Part shown: one piece after another, positions 50,724-59,905 of the stretch
Position numbering within the stretch: position 1 is the stretch's first letter
Layout of the letters: every line of letters starts with the position of its first letter
Source: Myxococcaceae bacterium
Lineage (GTDB): Bacteria > Myxococcota > Myxococcia > Myxococcales > Myxococcaceae
DNA: 59,905 nt
Assembly: GCA_004173515.1 (NCBI GenBank)
Contig: SECN01000003.1
Coordinates: 1-59,905 of the forward strand
Direction of reading: 5' to 3'
Translations under genes and position numbers: made by a program
Notes under the pieces: model-generated
The model's database searches: none
What the model was told of the DNA's origin: nothing
The model's input: the letters and a program-made list of their open reading frames with translations, nothing else

Positions 50724-50778
50724 CTCCTTTCCGGGCTGGCTCGTTTTACGGGGTGTGAAACACGGCGGCTGTTCTAGG

Positions 50779-50813
50779 CTTCAGGGGCACGCCGTGGCTT
50801 CACGGCCCTGAAG
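50779..50813 (+). promoter_or_regulatory. Long hairpin directly before the ribosome-binding site of the beta-helix lipoprotein
   Basis: CTTCAGG pairs with CCTGAAG and, inside it, GCCGTG with CACGGC around loop GCTT; a 5-base bulge GGCAC lies on the left arm. The stem ends two bases before GAGGAG, the Shine-Dalgarno for the ATG at 50831. There is no T-run, so it is not a typical terminator. It may stabilise the leader or respond to temperature or a ligand. Confidence 0.5.
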
Positions 50814-50830
50814 ACGAGGAGCAGCCCTTG

Positions 50831-52396
50831 ATGCGCTTCCAGACCCGCGGTCGCATGCTGTGTTTCACGGGAGCGGTGCTGCTCTTCCTCTCCTGCGGTC
50901 CCCTTCCGGAAGGGGACCTGGCGGACGAAGGGGAGGGGATGGTCGGCACCGTGCGGGCGGCGGCGCTCACGGCTCCCTCGCTCACGGAGGCGGAGCCGGG
51001 CGACGGGCAGGTGACGCTGCGCTGGAGCGCGGGCCCCGCCGGCACCCAGGGCTATCAGGTGCGCTTCCGCGTGGGCTCCGGCGCCTGGGTCTACCGGGGC
51101 GCGGGGACCGCCACGACGTACGTGGTGACGGGGCTGACCAACGGCACCCGCTACGAGTTCCACGTGCGCATCAAGGGGTCCACGGGGGAGACGACCTCCG
51201 GCTACTCGAATGGCCTGTCCGCGACCCCGACGGCGGAGGAATGCACGGGCACGGCGGTGCGCCACATCACCGTCACCGGCGCGGGGACGAAAGACGGCCT
51301 GTCCGCTCAGAGCGCGGGCACGCTTTCGAACCTGAACGCGTTCATCCAGGCGGTGGGCCCGGGAGGGACGGTGTGCATCCACGGGGGCACCTACGGCACC
51401 GGCACCACGGTGTCCCAGGGCGGCGCGGTGGGCGCTCCCGTCACCCTCAAGGGCGTGGAGGGCCGGCCCGTCTTCCAGTCCACCTTCGAGGCCTCCACCC
51501 GCGCGAAGACGGGGCCGGTGGCCTTCCAGGTGCGCGCCAGCAACCTGGTCTTCCAGAACCTGGAGTTCCGCCACGTGGGCACGTGCTTCGCGTTCAAGGG
51601 CGCATACCCCGTGTCCAACGTGACGCTGAGCCGCTTCCGCGCGGAGAACCTGGCCACCTGCGTGGACATGGAGCGCTCCAGCACCGCGGCCTTCACGAAC
51701 CTGACCATCCGCGACGCGATGATCCTCCAGTTCACGCGCGGCGGCATCTTCCTCGCCTCGGGCACGAACCACTCGCTCGTGGAGGATGTCTACGTGGACA
51801 TGGAGCCGGATCAGATGGGCGGGCAGGGCAGTGACTACCCCGTGGGCATCGCGCTCTACGACACCACGAACAACGTGACGCTGCGCCGGGCCACCGTGAT
51901 GAACGTCGTCGGCATGAAGACGGGCTACACGCAGGGGGACGGCATCGACGGGGAGAGCACCGCGAGCGACATCCTCCTGGAGGACAGCTACTTCCGGGGC
52001 TCGCAGGATGGCTGCGTGGACACCAAGGTGCGCAACATGCTCATCCGAAACACCGTCGCCGCGGAGTGCAAGCGCAACTTCCGCCTGTGGCAGTCCGTCA
52101 CGCCGGGCCCGCGCGTGGAGAACGTGTCCAGCTACCAGCCGAGCGACGGCCACTTCTTCATGCACTCGGGGGCCACGACGGCGAAGGACATCGCCGTGTA
52201 CTCCAGCAACGCCGCGAAGCTGGTCGCCTATGACTGTGATTCAGCCGGGTGCACCTTCAACGCGGAAGGGCTTCGCGGAACGCTGCTGGATGCCAGCAAG
52301 CTCAACGCGACCGGCACCGTGACGGGCAACACGCTGGTGTATGGCCAGGCCGTCGCGATTCCCCCCGTGCCCAACACCACGTCGTTCACGCCGTAG
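50831..52396 (+). CDS. Lipoprotein with FN3 and right-handed beta-helix (pectate-lyase-like) domains
   Basis: A 521-residue exported protein. It has a lipoprotein signal with lipobox (LLFLSCGPL, Cys about 22), a fibronectin type III domain at about 45-135 (PSLTEAEPGDGQVTLRW, YEFHVRIKGSTG), then a parallel beta-helix: GTVCIHGGTYG, NLVFQNLEFRHVG, NVTLSRFRAEN, SLVEDVYVDM, NVTLRRATVMNV, DILLEDSYFRGSQDGCVDTK. This last fold is shared by pectate lyases and similar polysaccharide-degrading or -binding proteins. GSQDGCVDTK resembles the Asp-rich catalytic or calcium-binding turn of such enzymes, but the substrate is unknown. A lipid anchor suggests the outer membrane or cell surface. Start is the ATG at 50831 with GAGGAG. 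Confidence 0.85.
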   Translation: MRFQTRGRMLCFTGAVLLFLSCGPLPEGDLADEGEGMVGTVRAAALTAPSLTEAEPGDGQVTLRWSAGPAGTQGYQVRFRVGSGAWVYRGAGTATTYVVTGLTNGTRYEFHVRIKGSTGETTSGYSNGLSATPTAEECTGTAVRHITVTGAGTKDGLSAQSAGTLSNLNAFIQAVGPGGTVCIHGGTYGTGTTVSQGGAVGAPVTLKGVEGRPVFQSTFEASTRAKTGPVAFQVRASNLVFQNLEFRHVGTCFAFKGAYPVSNVTLSRFRAENLATCVDMERSSTAAFTNLTIRDAMILQFTRGGIFLASGTNHSLVEDVYVDMEPDQMGGQGSDYPVGIALYDTTNNVTLRRATVMNVVGMKTGYTQGDGIDGESTASDILLEDSYFRGSQDGCVDTKVRNMLIRNTVAAECKRNFRLWQSVTPGPRVENVSSYQPSDGHFFMHSGATTAKDIAVYSSNAAKLVAYDCDSAGCTFNAEGLRGTLLDASKLNATGTVTGNTLVYGQAVAIPPVPNTTSFTP

Positions 52397-52409
52397 GCGC
52401 GCCCGTGAA

Positions 52410-53042
52410 TCAGTCCAGGTGGAGCTGCGCCTCGAGGATCCGCGCCCAGTGGGCGATGACCTTGCGGCGACGGGCGGTGTCGTCCTGGAGCAGGTTCGCG
52501 AGCGCCAGGCCCCGCAGGAGGTCGAGCGTCGCTCGCACGGAGTCGCGGACTCCCGGGTCGCGGTCCTCGAGTCCGAGCAACTCCACGGTGAGCCGGTGGA
52601 CCTCGCGGCCCACATGCGCCTGGAGGGGGAGAAGGCGCGCCTTCAGCTCCGCGTCGGCCACGGCCGCCACCCACAGGTGCGTCGCGGCGGTGAAGAGCGG
52701 CCCGGCGTAGATGTCGTGGAGCAGGTTGAGCAGGGGCTCCACGCGCCTGCGGCTGGGCGGCAGGAGCTTCGCGCGTCGGGACAGCTCCTCCATCTGCTGA
52801 TGGAAGACGTGCTCGACCGCGGCCGCGACGAGGGCCGCCCGCGTCGGGAAGTGGTGCTGGCAGGCGCCTCGCGACACCCCGGCGCGCTCGGCGATGGCGC
52901 CCACCGTCGCTCCGGCCCAGCCCTGCTCGACGAGCACCTCGATGGCGGCCGACATCAGCTTCTGCCGCGTCACTCGGCTGCGCTCCTGCTCCTGCCTCGT
53001 CGCTCCGCTCTCCGGACCGCCCATGTCCCGACGCTGGGGCAT
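52410..53042 (-). CDS. TetR-family transcriptional regulator
   Basis: A 210-residue repressor. The N-terminal helix-turn-helix reads VTRQKLMSAAIEVLVEQGWAGATVGAIAERAGVSRGACQHHFPTRAALVAAA; the recognition helix is AGVSRGACQHHF, typical of TetR. The C-terminal ligand-binding part carries LLNLLHDIYAGPLFTAATHLWVAA. It is divergent from the AtuA-like operon and very likely controls it through the palindrome at 53050-53075, as AtuR does in citronellol degradation. Two starts are possible: the ATG at 53042, used here, or that at 53024 with a weak GGGAC. The convergent lipoprotein gene ends 13 bp away. Confidence 0.9.
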   Translation of the reverse strand: MPQRRDMGGPESGATRQEQERSRVTRQKLMSAAIEVLVEQGWAGATVGAIAERAGVSRGACQHHFPTRAALVAAAVEHVFHQQMEELSRRAKLLPPSRRRVEPLLNLLHDIYAGPLFTAATHLWVAAVADAELKARLLPLQAHVGREVHRLTVELLGLEDRDPGVRDSVRATLDLLRGLALANLLQDDTARRRKVIAHWARILEAQLHLD

Positions 53043-53049
53043 GGAACGG

Positions 53050-53075
53050 AAAAAAGCAATCATGATTGCTTTTTT
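53050..53075. promoter_or_regulatory. Perfect 26-bp operator palindrome in the TetR/AtuA-like intergenic region
   Basis: AAAAAAGCAATCA and its exact complement TGATTGCTTTTTT meet at 53062/53063, with no mismatch and no spacer. It is very AT-rich for this genome and lies 8 bp from the TetR start and about 45 bp before the AtuA-like start. Size and symmetry suit a TetR-dimer site overlapping both promoters. Confidence 0.8.
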
Positions 53076-53118
53076 AGGGATGGCGGGACAGACTCCGAGG
53101 CTCACAGGAAGGGCAGGA

Positions 53119-54816
53119 ATGATGGCGGCTCGCTCGCTGCGCATTGGCAATGCATCCGGCTTCTATGGCGACCGGTTCTCCGCCTTCCGCGAGATGCTGG
53201 AGGGCGGTCCGCTCGACGTGCTCACCGGGGACTACTTGGCGGAGCTGACGCTGCTCATCCTGGGCCGCGACCGGCTGAAGAATCCGGCGGGCGGCTACGC
53301 GCGGACGTTCCTGCGCCAGTTGGAGGACACGCTTGGCCTGGCGGTGGAGAAGAAGGTCCGCATCGTCGCGAACGCTGGTGGCCTCAACCCCGCGGGGCTC
53401 GCGGACGACCTGCGCGCGCTCACCGCGAAGCTGGGCCTGTCCGTGCGCGTCGCGCATGTCGAAGGCGACGATCTCGTCGGTAGGGCGGACGAGCTCGGCT
53501 TCGACCAGCCCCTCACGGCGAACGCCTATCTGGGCGCCTGGGGCATCGCGGCGTGCCTGGACGCGGGCGCGGACATCGTCGTCACGGGGCGCGTGACGGA
53601 CGCGTCGCTCGTCGTCGGCCCCGCGGCCTCCCACTTCGGCTGGAAGCGCCATGACTGGGACCGCCTCGCGGGCGCCATGGTCGCCGGCCACGTCCTCGAA
53701 TGTGGAGCCCAGGCGACGGGTGGCAACTTCGCGTTCTTCAACGAGCTCGACGTGCGCCGCCCCGGCTTCCCGCTGGCGGAAGTCTTCGAGGACGGCTCCA
53801 GCATCATCACCAAGCACCCGGACACCGGTGGAGCCGTCACCGTCGACACGGTGAAGGCCCAGCTCGTCTATGAGATTGGCGGTGCCCGTTACGCGGGCCC
53901 CGACGCCACCGCGCGCTTCGACAGCATCCAGGTGGAGTCCGTGGGCACCGACCGGGTGCGCCTGTGGGGCACCCGGGGCGAGCCGCCACCTCCGGACGTG
54001 AAGGTGTGCCTCAACCGGCTCGGCGGGTTCCGCAACGAGGCGGACTTCATGCTCGTCGGCCTCGACATCGACGCGAAGGCCGCGCTCGTGCGGGCGCAAC
54101 TGGACGCGGCGCTCCGCCCGAGGCCGTCGGAGGTCGTCTACACGCTCGCGCGCACCGAAGGCCCGGACGCACCGAGCGAGGAGCAGGCCTCCGCGACCCT
54201 GCGCGTCGCCGTGAAGGACGCCGACGCGAAGGCCGTGGGACGCCCGTTCACCAGCGCCGTCGTGGAGCTGGCCCTGGCCAGCTACCCCGGCTTCTTCCTG
54301 CCCCGGCTGCCCGGTGACGCCTCGCCCTTCGGCGTCTACACGCCGGCCTTCGTCCCCGCTGGCAAGGTGCCGCACGTCGCGGTGCTTCCGGATGGGGCGC
54401 GCGTCGACGTGGCGCCGCCCGACGAGACGCGCGGGCTCGAAGGGGTCGCGACGCCGTCACTGCCGGCCCCGCCGCCCCGGGGCGCCACGAAGCGCGTGCC
54501 GCTGGGCCGGGTGGCCCTGGCTCGCAGCGGGGACAAGGGCGGGGACGCCAACGTGGGCGTGTGGGTCCGCACCGAAGAGGCGTGGCACTGGCTGGTGCAC
54601 ACCCTCACGGAGGACCGGCTCCGGGAGCTTCTTCCGGAGGCGCGGGAGCTCACCGTCCACCGGCACGTGCTTCCGAACCTGCGTGCGTTGAACTTCGTCA
54701 TCGAGCGACTGCTGGGCGAGGGCGTCTCGTCGTCCACCCGCTTCGACCCGCAGGCCAAGGCGCTGGGCGAATGGCTCCGCTCGCGCCACCTCGACGTCCC
54801 CGAATCACTTCTTTGA
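53119..54816 (+). CDS. AtuA-like acyclic terpene utilisation family protein (DUF1446)
   Basis: A 565-residue cytoplasmic protein of the AtuA family, required for citronellol/geraniol catabolism in pseudomonads but without a known reaction. Recognised from IGNASGFYGDRFSAFREML and LDVLTGDYLAELTLLILGRDR at the N-terminus, VANAGGLNP, DIVVTGRVTDASLVVGP, AGHVLECGAQATGGNF, and the C-terminal small domain RVALARSGDKGGDANVGV (parts: SGDKGGDANVG). AGGAAGGG lies just before the ATG at 53119; another ATG follows at once at 53122. It is the first gene of a four-gene plus-strand operon with SDR and carboxylase genes, the context expected for branched acyl-CoA breakdown. Confidence 0.9.
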   Translation: MMAARSLRIGNASGFYGDRFSAFREMLEGGPLDVLTGDYLAELTLLILGRDRLKNPAGGYARTFLRQLEDTLGLAVEKKVRIVANAGGLNPAGLADDLRALTAKLGLSVRVAHVEGDDLVGRADELGFDQPLTANAYLGAWGIAACLDAGADIVVTGRVTDASLVVGPAASHFGWKRHDWDRLAGAMVAGHVLECGAQATGGNFAFFNELDVRRPGFPLAEVFEDGSSIITKHPDTGGAVTVDTVKAQLVYEIGGARYAGPDATARFDSIQVESVGTDRVRLWGTRGEPPPPDVKVCLNRLGGFRNEADFMLVGLDIDAKAALVRAQLDAALRPRPSEVVYTLARTEGPDAPSEEQASATLRVAVKDADAKAVGRPFTSAVVELALASYPGFFLPRLPGDASPFGVYTPAFVPAGKVPHVAVLPDGARVDVAPPDETRGLEGVATPSLPAPPPRGATKRVPLGRVALARSGDKGGDANVGVWVRTEEAWHWLVHTLTEDRLRELLPEARELTVHRHVLPNLRALNFVIERLLGEGVSSSTRFDPQAKALGEWLRSRHLDVPESLL

Positions 54817-54848
54817 GCCGCGAGCCCCAGGGCATCGAGGGAAATACG

Positions 54849-55727
54849 ATGGGTTACCGTTCAGTCTTCGCTCCTGGCTCCTTCGCGGGCCGCACCGTCC
54901 TCGTCACCGGCGCGGGCAGTGGCATCGGTCGCTGCACGGCGCATGAGCTCGCGTCGCTGGGCGCGCACGTCGTCCTCGTCGGCCGCAAGGAGGAGAAGCT
55001 CGCGCGGGTCGCGGGGGAGCTGGCGGCCGAAGGGCATGCTTCGACGCAGCACGCGGTGGACATCCGCGACGAGGCCGCGGTGCGCGACATGGTCGCTTCC
55101 GTCGTCCAGGCGCAGGGCCGCATCCACGGGCTCGTGAACAACGCTGGCGGGCAGTTCCCCGCGCCGCTCGCGCTCATCTCCAAGAAGGGCTTCGACGCGG
55201 TCGTCGCGACGAACCTCACCGGAGGCTTCCTGGTCGCGCGGGAGGTGTTCACCCAGTCCATGTGCGACCACGGCGGTGCCATCGTGAACATGCTGGCGGA
55301 CGCCTGGAACGGCATGCCGGGCATGGGCCACTCGGGCGCGGCGCGCGCCGGCATGTTCAACCTGACGCAGACGGCCGCCGTGGAGTGGTCCTCGTCCGGG
55401 GTCCGGGTCAATGCCGTCGCCCCGGGCTGGGTCGCCTCCAGCGGGCTCGACACCTACAAGGACCCCGCCGTCCGCGCGCTCATCCCCACGCTGCGCCAGC
55501 AGGTGCCGTTGCACCGGCTGGCCACCGAGGCGGAGGTGAGCGGGGCCATCGTGTTCCTGCTCTCCGACGTGGCGGCGTTCATCACCGGCGAGGTCATCCG
55601 CATCGACGGCGGGGCGTCCTGCAACACCAAGGCGTTCCCGATGCCGGAGCACTCGAACTCGAAGCCGTACGACGGATTCCACCTCGCAGCGGCGCCGCGG
55701 ATCCTCGATGATCCGAAGGAGCAGTGA
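54849..55727 (+). CDS. SDR-family oxidoreductase (enoyl-CoA reductase/citronellol-dehydrogenase type)
   Basis: A 292-residue short-chain dehydrogenase. The cofactor motif is VTGAGSGIG (19-27), NNAGG lies at the expected position, and the end GEVIRIDGGASC closes the domain. The usual catalytic Tyr-x-x-x-Lys is replaced by GHSGAARAGMFNLT, as in peroxisomal trans-2-enoyl-CoA and 2,4-dienoyl-CoA reductases, so it probably reduces or oxidises an acyl-CoA chain rather than being a classic alcohol dehydrogenase. AtuB and AtuG in pseudomonads belong to comparable groups. It follows the AtuA-like gene by 32 bp; GAGGG precedes the ATG at 54849. Confidence 0.88.
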   Translation: MGYRSVFAPGSFAGRTVLVTGAGSGIGRCTAHELASLGAHVVLVGRKEEKLARVAGELAAEGHASTQHAVDIRDEAAVRDMVASVVQAQGRIHGLVNNAGGQFPAPLALISKKGFDAVVATNLTGGFLVAREVFTQSMCDHGGAIVNMLADAWNGMPGMGHSGAARAGMFNLTQTAAVEWSSSGVRVNAVAPGWVASSGLDTYKDPAVRALIPTLRQQVPLHRLATEAEVSGAIVFLLSDVAAFITGEVIRIDGGASCNTKAFPMPEHSNSKPYDGFHLAAAPRILDDPKEQ

Positions 55728-55728
55728 C

Positions 55729-57345
55729 ATGCCGACGCTCGTCTCCCAGATTGAACCGGCCTCCACCGCCTTCACCACGCAGCGCCAGGAAATGCTCGCC
55801 CGCGTCGCGGAGCTGCGCGCCATCGAGCAGAAGTCGCGCGACACGGAGCAACTGGCCCGCGAGAAGTTCACGCAGCGCGGACAGCTCCTGCCTCGCGAGC
55901 GACTGGCGCTGCTGCTGGACCGGGGCTCGCCCTTCCTCGAGCTGTCCACGCTCTGCGGCTACAAGCACCATGACGACACCGACGGCTCGCTCGCCGGCGG
56001 AAACATGGTCATCGGCATCGGCTTCGTGTCGCGGGTCCGCTGCCTGGTGTTCGTGAGCAACTCCGCCGTGAAGGGCGGCACCGCGACGCCCTGGGGTGTC
56101 CAGAAGTCGCTGCGCGCGCAGCAGATCGCCCGCGAGAACCGGCTGCCCGTCGTGTCGCTCGTCGAGAGCGGCGGCGCGAACCTGCTCTACCAGCAGGAGA
56201 TCTTCATCCCGGGTGGGGAGACTTTCTACAACCAGGCCCGGCTGTCCGCGGCCGGCATTCCGCAAATCACCGTGGTCCACGGCTCCAGCACCGCGGGCGG
56301 CGCGTACATCCCCGGGCTCTCCGACCACGTCGTCATGGTCCGGGGCAAGGCGAAGGTGTTCCTCGCGGGCCCACCGCTCTTGCGCGCGGCGACCGGAGAG
56401 ATCGCCACGGACGAGGACCTGGGAGGCGCGGAGATGCACGCTGGCGTGGCCGGCACCGCTGACCATCTGGCCGAGGACGACGCGGACGGCATCCGCATCG
56501 CGCGGGAGATCGTCGCGTCCCTTGGATGGAACGACGCGTTGGCTCCGGCCGCGCGCGCGGACTTCGAGCCGCCCCGCTACGCGGTGACGGAGCTGTGCGG
56601 CGTCGTCCCTACCGACCACAAGCGGCCCTACGACTGCCGCGAGGTCATTGCCCGGCTGGTGGATGGTTCGGACTTCACGCCGTTCAAGGACGACTACGAC
56701 GCGCTCACCGTCTGCGGTTGGGCGCGCATCGAGGGCCGGGCGGTGGGGCTCATCGGCAACAACGGGCCCATCACGGCCAAGGGGGCGACGAAGGCGGGGC
56801 AGTTCATCCAGCTCTGCTGCCAGGCGCGGACGCCCATCGTCTACCTCCAGAATACGACGGGCTACATGGTGGGAACCCAGTCGGAGCAGGGGGGCATCGT
56901 GAAGCATGGCGCGAAGATGCTCCAGGCGGTCGCCAACGCGACGGTGCCGCAGGTGACGCTCCTGATGGGCGGTGCCTTCGGCGCGGGCAACTACGGCATG
57001 TGTGGCCGCGCGTTCCACCCGCGCTTCATCTTCGCCTGGCCCAACGCGCGCACGGCGGTGATGGGCGGCGAGCAGGCCGCGAAGGTGCTGTCCATCGTCC
57101 ACGGGGAGAAGGCCCGGCGCGCCGGACTGCCGTTCGACGAAGCGGCGATGGCCGAGTTCTCGCGCCCGCTCGTCGAGCAGTTCGAGCGCGAATCGGATGC
57201 CTTCAATTGCAGTGCGCGGCTGTTCGACGACGGCGTCATCGACCCGAGGGACACGCGCAAGGTCCTCGGGTTCATCCTGGCGACGTGCGACGAGTCCGAG
57301 CGCCGCACGCTGTCTCCCAATACCTTTGGCGTCGCCCGGCTGTAG
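55729..57345 (+). CDS. Acyl-CoA carboxylase carboxyltransferase (beta) subunit
   Basis: A 538-residue subunit of a biotin-dependent acyl-CoA carboxylase of the methylcrotonyl-/geranyl-CoA type. It has REKFTQRGQLLPRERLALLLDRGSPFLEL (start of the crotonase-like core), SGGANLLYQQEIFIPGG (acyl-CoA side), GSSTAGGAYIPGLSD, and in the second half GNNGPITAKGATKAGQFIQ, GGAFGAGNYGMCGRAF and WPNARTAVMGGEQAAKVL, all typical of MCC/GCC beta. The ATG at 55729 is one base after the SDR stop, with AAGGAG ahead of it. Acts with the alpha subunit encoded next. Confidence 0.95.
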   Translation: MPTLVSQIEPASTAFTTQRQEMLARVAELRAIEQKSRDTEQLAREKFTQRGQLLPRERLALLLDRGSPFLELSTLCGYKHHDDTDGSLAGGNMVIGIGFVSRVRCLVFVSNSAVKGGTATPWGVQKSLRAQQIARENRLPVVSLVESGGANLLYQQEIFIPGGETFYNQARLSAAGIPQITVVHGSSTAGGAYIPGLSDHVVMVRGKAKVFLAGPPLLRAATGEIATDEDLGGAEMHAGVAGTADHLAEDDADGIRIAREIVASLGWNDALAPAARADFEPPRYAVTELCGVVPTDHKRPYDCREVIARLVDGSDFTPFKDDYDALTVCGWARIEGRAVGLIGNNGPITAKGATKAGQFIQLCCQARTPIVYLQNTTGYMVGTQSEQGGIVKHGAKMLQAVANATVPQVTLLMGGAFGAGNYGMCGRAFHPRFIFAWPNARTAVMGGEQAAKVLSIVHGEKARRAGLPFDEAAMAEFSRPLVEQFERESDAFNCSARLFDDGVIDPRDTRKVLGFILATCDESERRTLSPNTFGVARL

Positions 57346-57355
57346 CGAGGGAACC

Positions 57356-59368
<2,013 letters not shown>

Positions 59369-59414
59369 GTCGAACCATGAGCGCGTTCGAAGGTCCAGAC
59401 GCGCGCCGCCGCCG

Positions 59415-59456
59415 TGCGCCTCAACCCCGCACCACAGGGTGCGGGGTCGAGGCGCA
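59415..59456. terminator. Bidirectional terminator-like hairpin between convergent genes
   Basis: An 18-bp stem with one mismatch (TGCGCCTC..CCCCGCACC against GGTGCGGGG..GAGGCGCA) and loop ACAG, placed between the convergent carboxylase and pirin genes. No T-run follows, as is common in high-GC genomes. Confidence 0.7.
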
Positions 59457-59470
59457 TCGGCCGAGGCCTC

Positions 59471-59905
59471 TCACGCCAGGTCGAACAGCAGGGCTTCCAT
59501 GGGCTCGGAGGCGACGAGCACGAGGCTCGACTCATCCGTCACGGCGACGCCGTCACCGGCCTTGAGGGCCACGCCGTTGAGCGTGCCCGCCCCCCGGGCC
59601 ACCTGGAGCCAGGCGTGCCGGCCCTTGGGCAGGGTGTACTCCGCCTTCTCCCCCTGGCTCAGCAGCGTGCTGGACAGCAGCACGTCCTGGTGCACGGTGA
59701 GGCTGCCGTCGCGGGCATCGGGGCTCGCCACCAGCCGCCAGCGGCCCTGACGGTCCTTCTCCGGGAAGAGCTTCTGCTCATATTCAGGCTTCAGGCCCTT
59801 CGTGTCAGGGATGATCCAGATCTGCAGGAAGTGGACGTCCTCGTTGGAGCCGTTCATCTCGCTGTGCATCACGCCCGTGCCGGCCGTCATGCGCTGCACC
59901 TCACC
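59471..59905 (-). CDS. Pirin-family protein, partial (N-terminus off the right edge)
   Basis: The C-terminal 144 residues of a pirin, a bicupin that is a cytoplasmic quercetinase or redox sensor in various bacteria. GEVQRMTAGTGVMHSEMN is the conserved metal-binding stretch of the N-terminal cupin (His in MHSE), followed by FLQIWIIPDTKGLKPEYEQK, the typical link, and the second cupin, which is degenerate as usual (LPKGRHAWLQVARGAG, LKAGDGVAV, EALLFDLA). The frame runs off the window at 59905. It converges with the carboxylase operon and is probably unrelated to it. Confidence 0.9.
   Translation of the reverse strand, partial: GEVQRMTAGTGVMHSEMNGSNEDVHFLQIWIIPDTKGLKPEYEQKLFPEKDRQGRWRLVASPDARDGSLTVHQDVLLSSTLLSQGEKAEYTLPKGRHAWLQVARGAGTLNGVALKAGDGVAVTDESSLVLVASEPMEALLFDLA

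Noticed and set aside
54849..55727. Calling the SDR inactive because Tyr-x-x-x-Lys is missing
   Set aside because: The replacement GHSGAARAG is the normal form in the enoyl-/dienoyl-CoA reductase branch, so it is not a lesion.

Overview
The window is high-GC DNA (mostly around 70% by eye) that looks like a myxobacterium, probably family Myxococcaceae. The support is a MYXO-CTERM sorting tail on the first complete gene, a myxobacteria-restricted DUF2378/TIGR02265 protein, very strong third-position G/C, and the gap-pgk-tpi-secG-tRNA-Leu run. The species is not determined from the sequence.

Layout. 1-6.9 kb is core: partial dgkA, a large cell-wall amidase, the glycolytic genes gap, pgk and tpiA, secG and tRNA-Leu(GAG). 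Both gap and pgk lack conserved blocks, either real damage or assembly deletions. 7.0-15.8 kb is a visibly lower-GC island directly after the tRNA: three plus-strand genes converge on five minus-strand genes. Together they encode glycosyltransferases, a P-loop kinase-like protein, a sugar-nucleotide epimerase, a deacetylase, a propeller-like protein, an arylamine N-acetyltransferase-glycosyltransferase fusion and an M20 hydrolase, probably a pathway for a small sugar-containing product. 15.9-33.4 kb is one long minus-strand operon for a hybrid lipopeptide-polyketide: FAAL-ACP-C-A(with embedded luciferase-like monooxygenase)-PCP, then KS-AT-KR-ACP, then KS-AT-ACP fused to a GT4 glycosyltransferase, then a type II thioesterase, an isomerase-like protein and a JmjC/cupin oxygenase.

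33.7-39.3 kb carries an ALG10-like membrane glucosyltransferase divergent from an ALG5-like polyprenyl-phosphate glucosyltransferase (a donor maker beside a donor user, as in eukaryotic N-glycan assembly), an MFS exporter and another large membrane protein. 39.5-42.0 kb has two MacB/FtsX-type permeases without an ATPase. 42.0-48.3 kb is a translationally coupled pair: a SIR2 protein with a degenerate P-loop domain, and a 14-WD40-repeat / transmembrane / AAA ATPase protein. This is the best candidate here for an undescribed system, perhaps anti-phage or stress-triggered NAD depletion. 48.4-52.4 kb holds a PIG-V-like membrane mannosyltransferase, a Coa1-like protein, a possible tRNA relic, a DUF2378 protein and a beta-helix lipoprotein.

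52.4-59.4 kb is a TetR-controlled catabolic operon (AtuA-like, SDR, acyl-CoA carboxylase beta and biotin-carrying alpha subunits) with a perfect 26-bp operator palindrome. It resembles acyclic terpene or branched acyl-CoA degradation. The window ends in a partial pirin gene.

All identifications come from reading translations and motifs; no database search was run. Residue positions given as 'about' are estimates.
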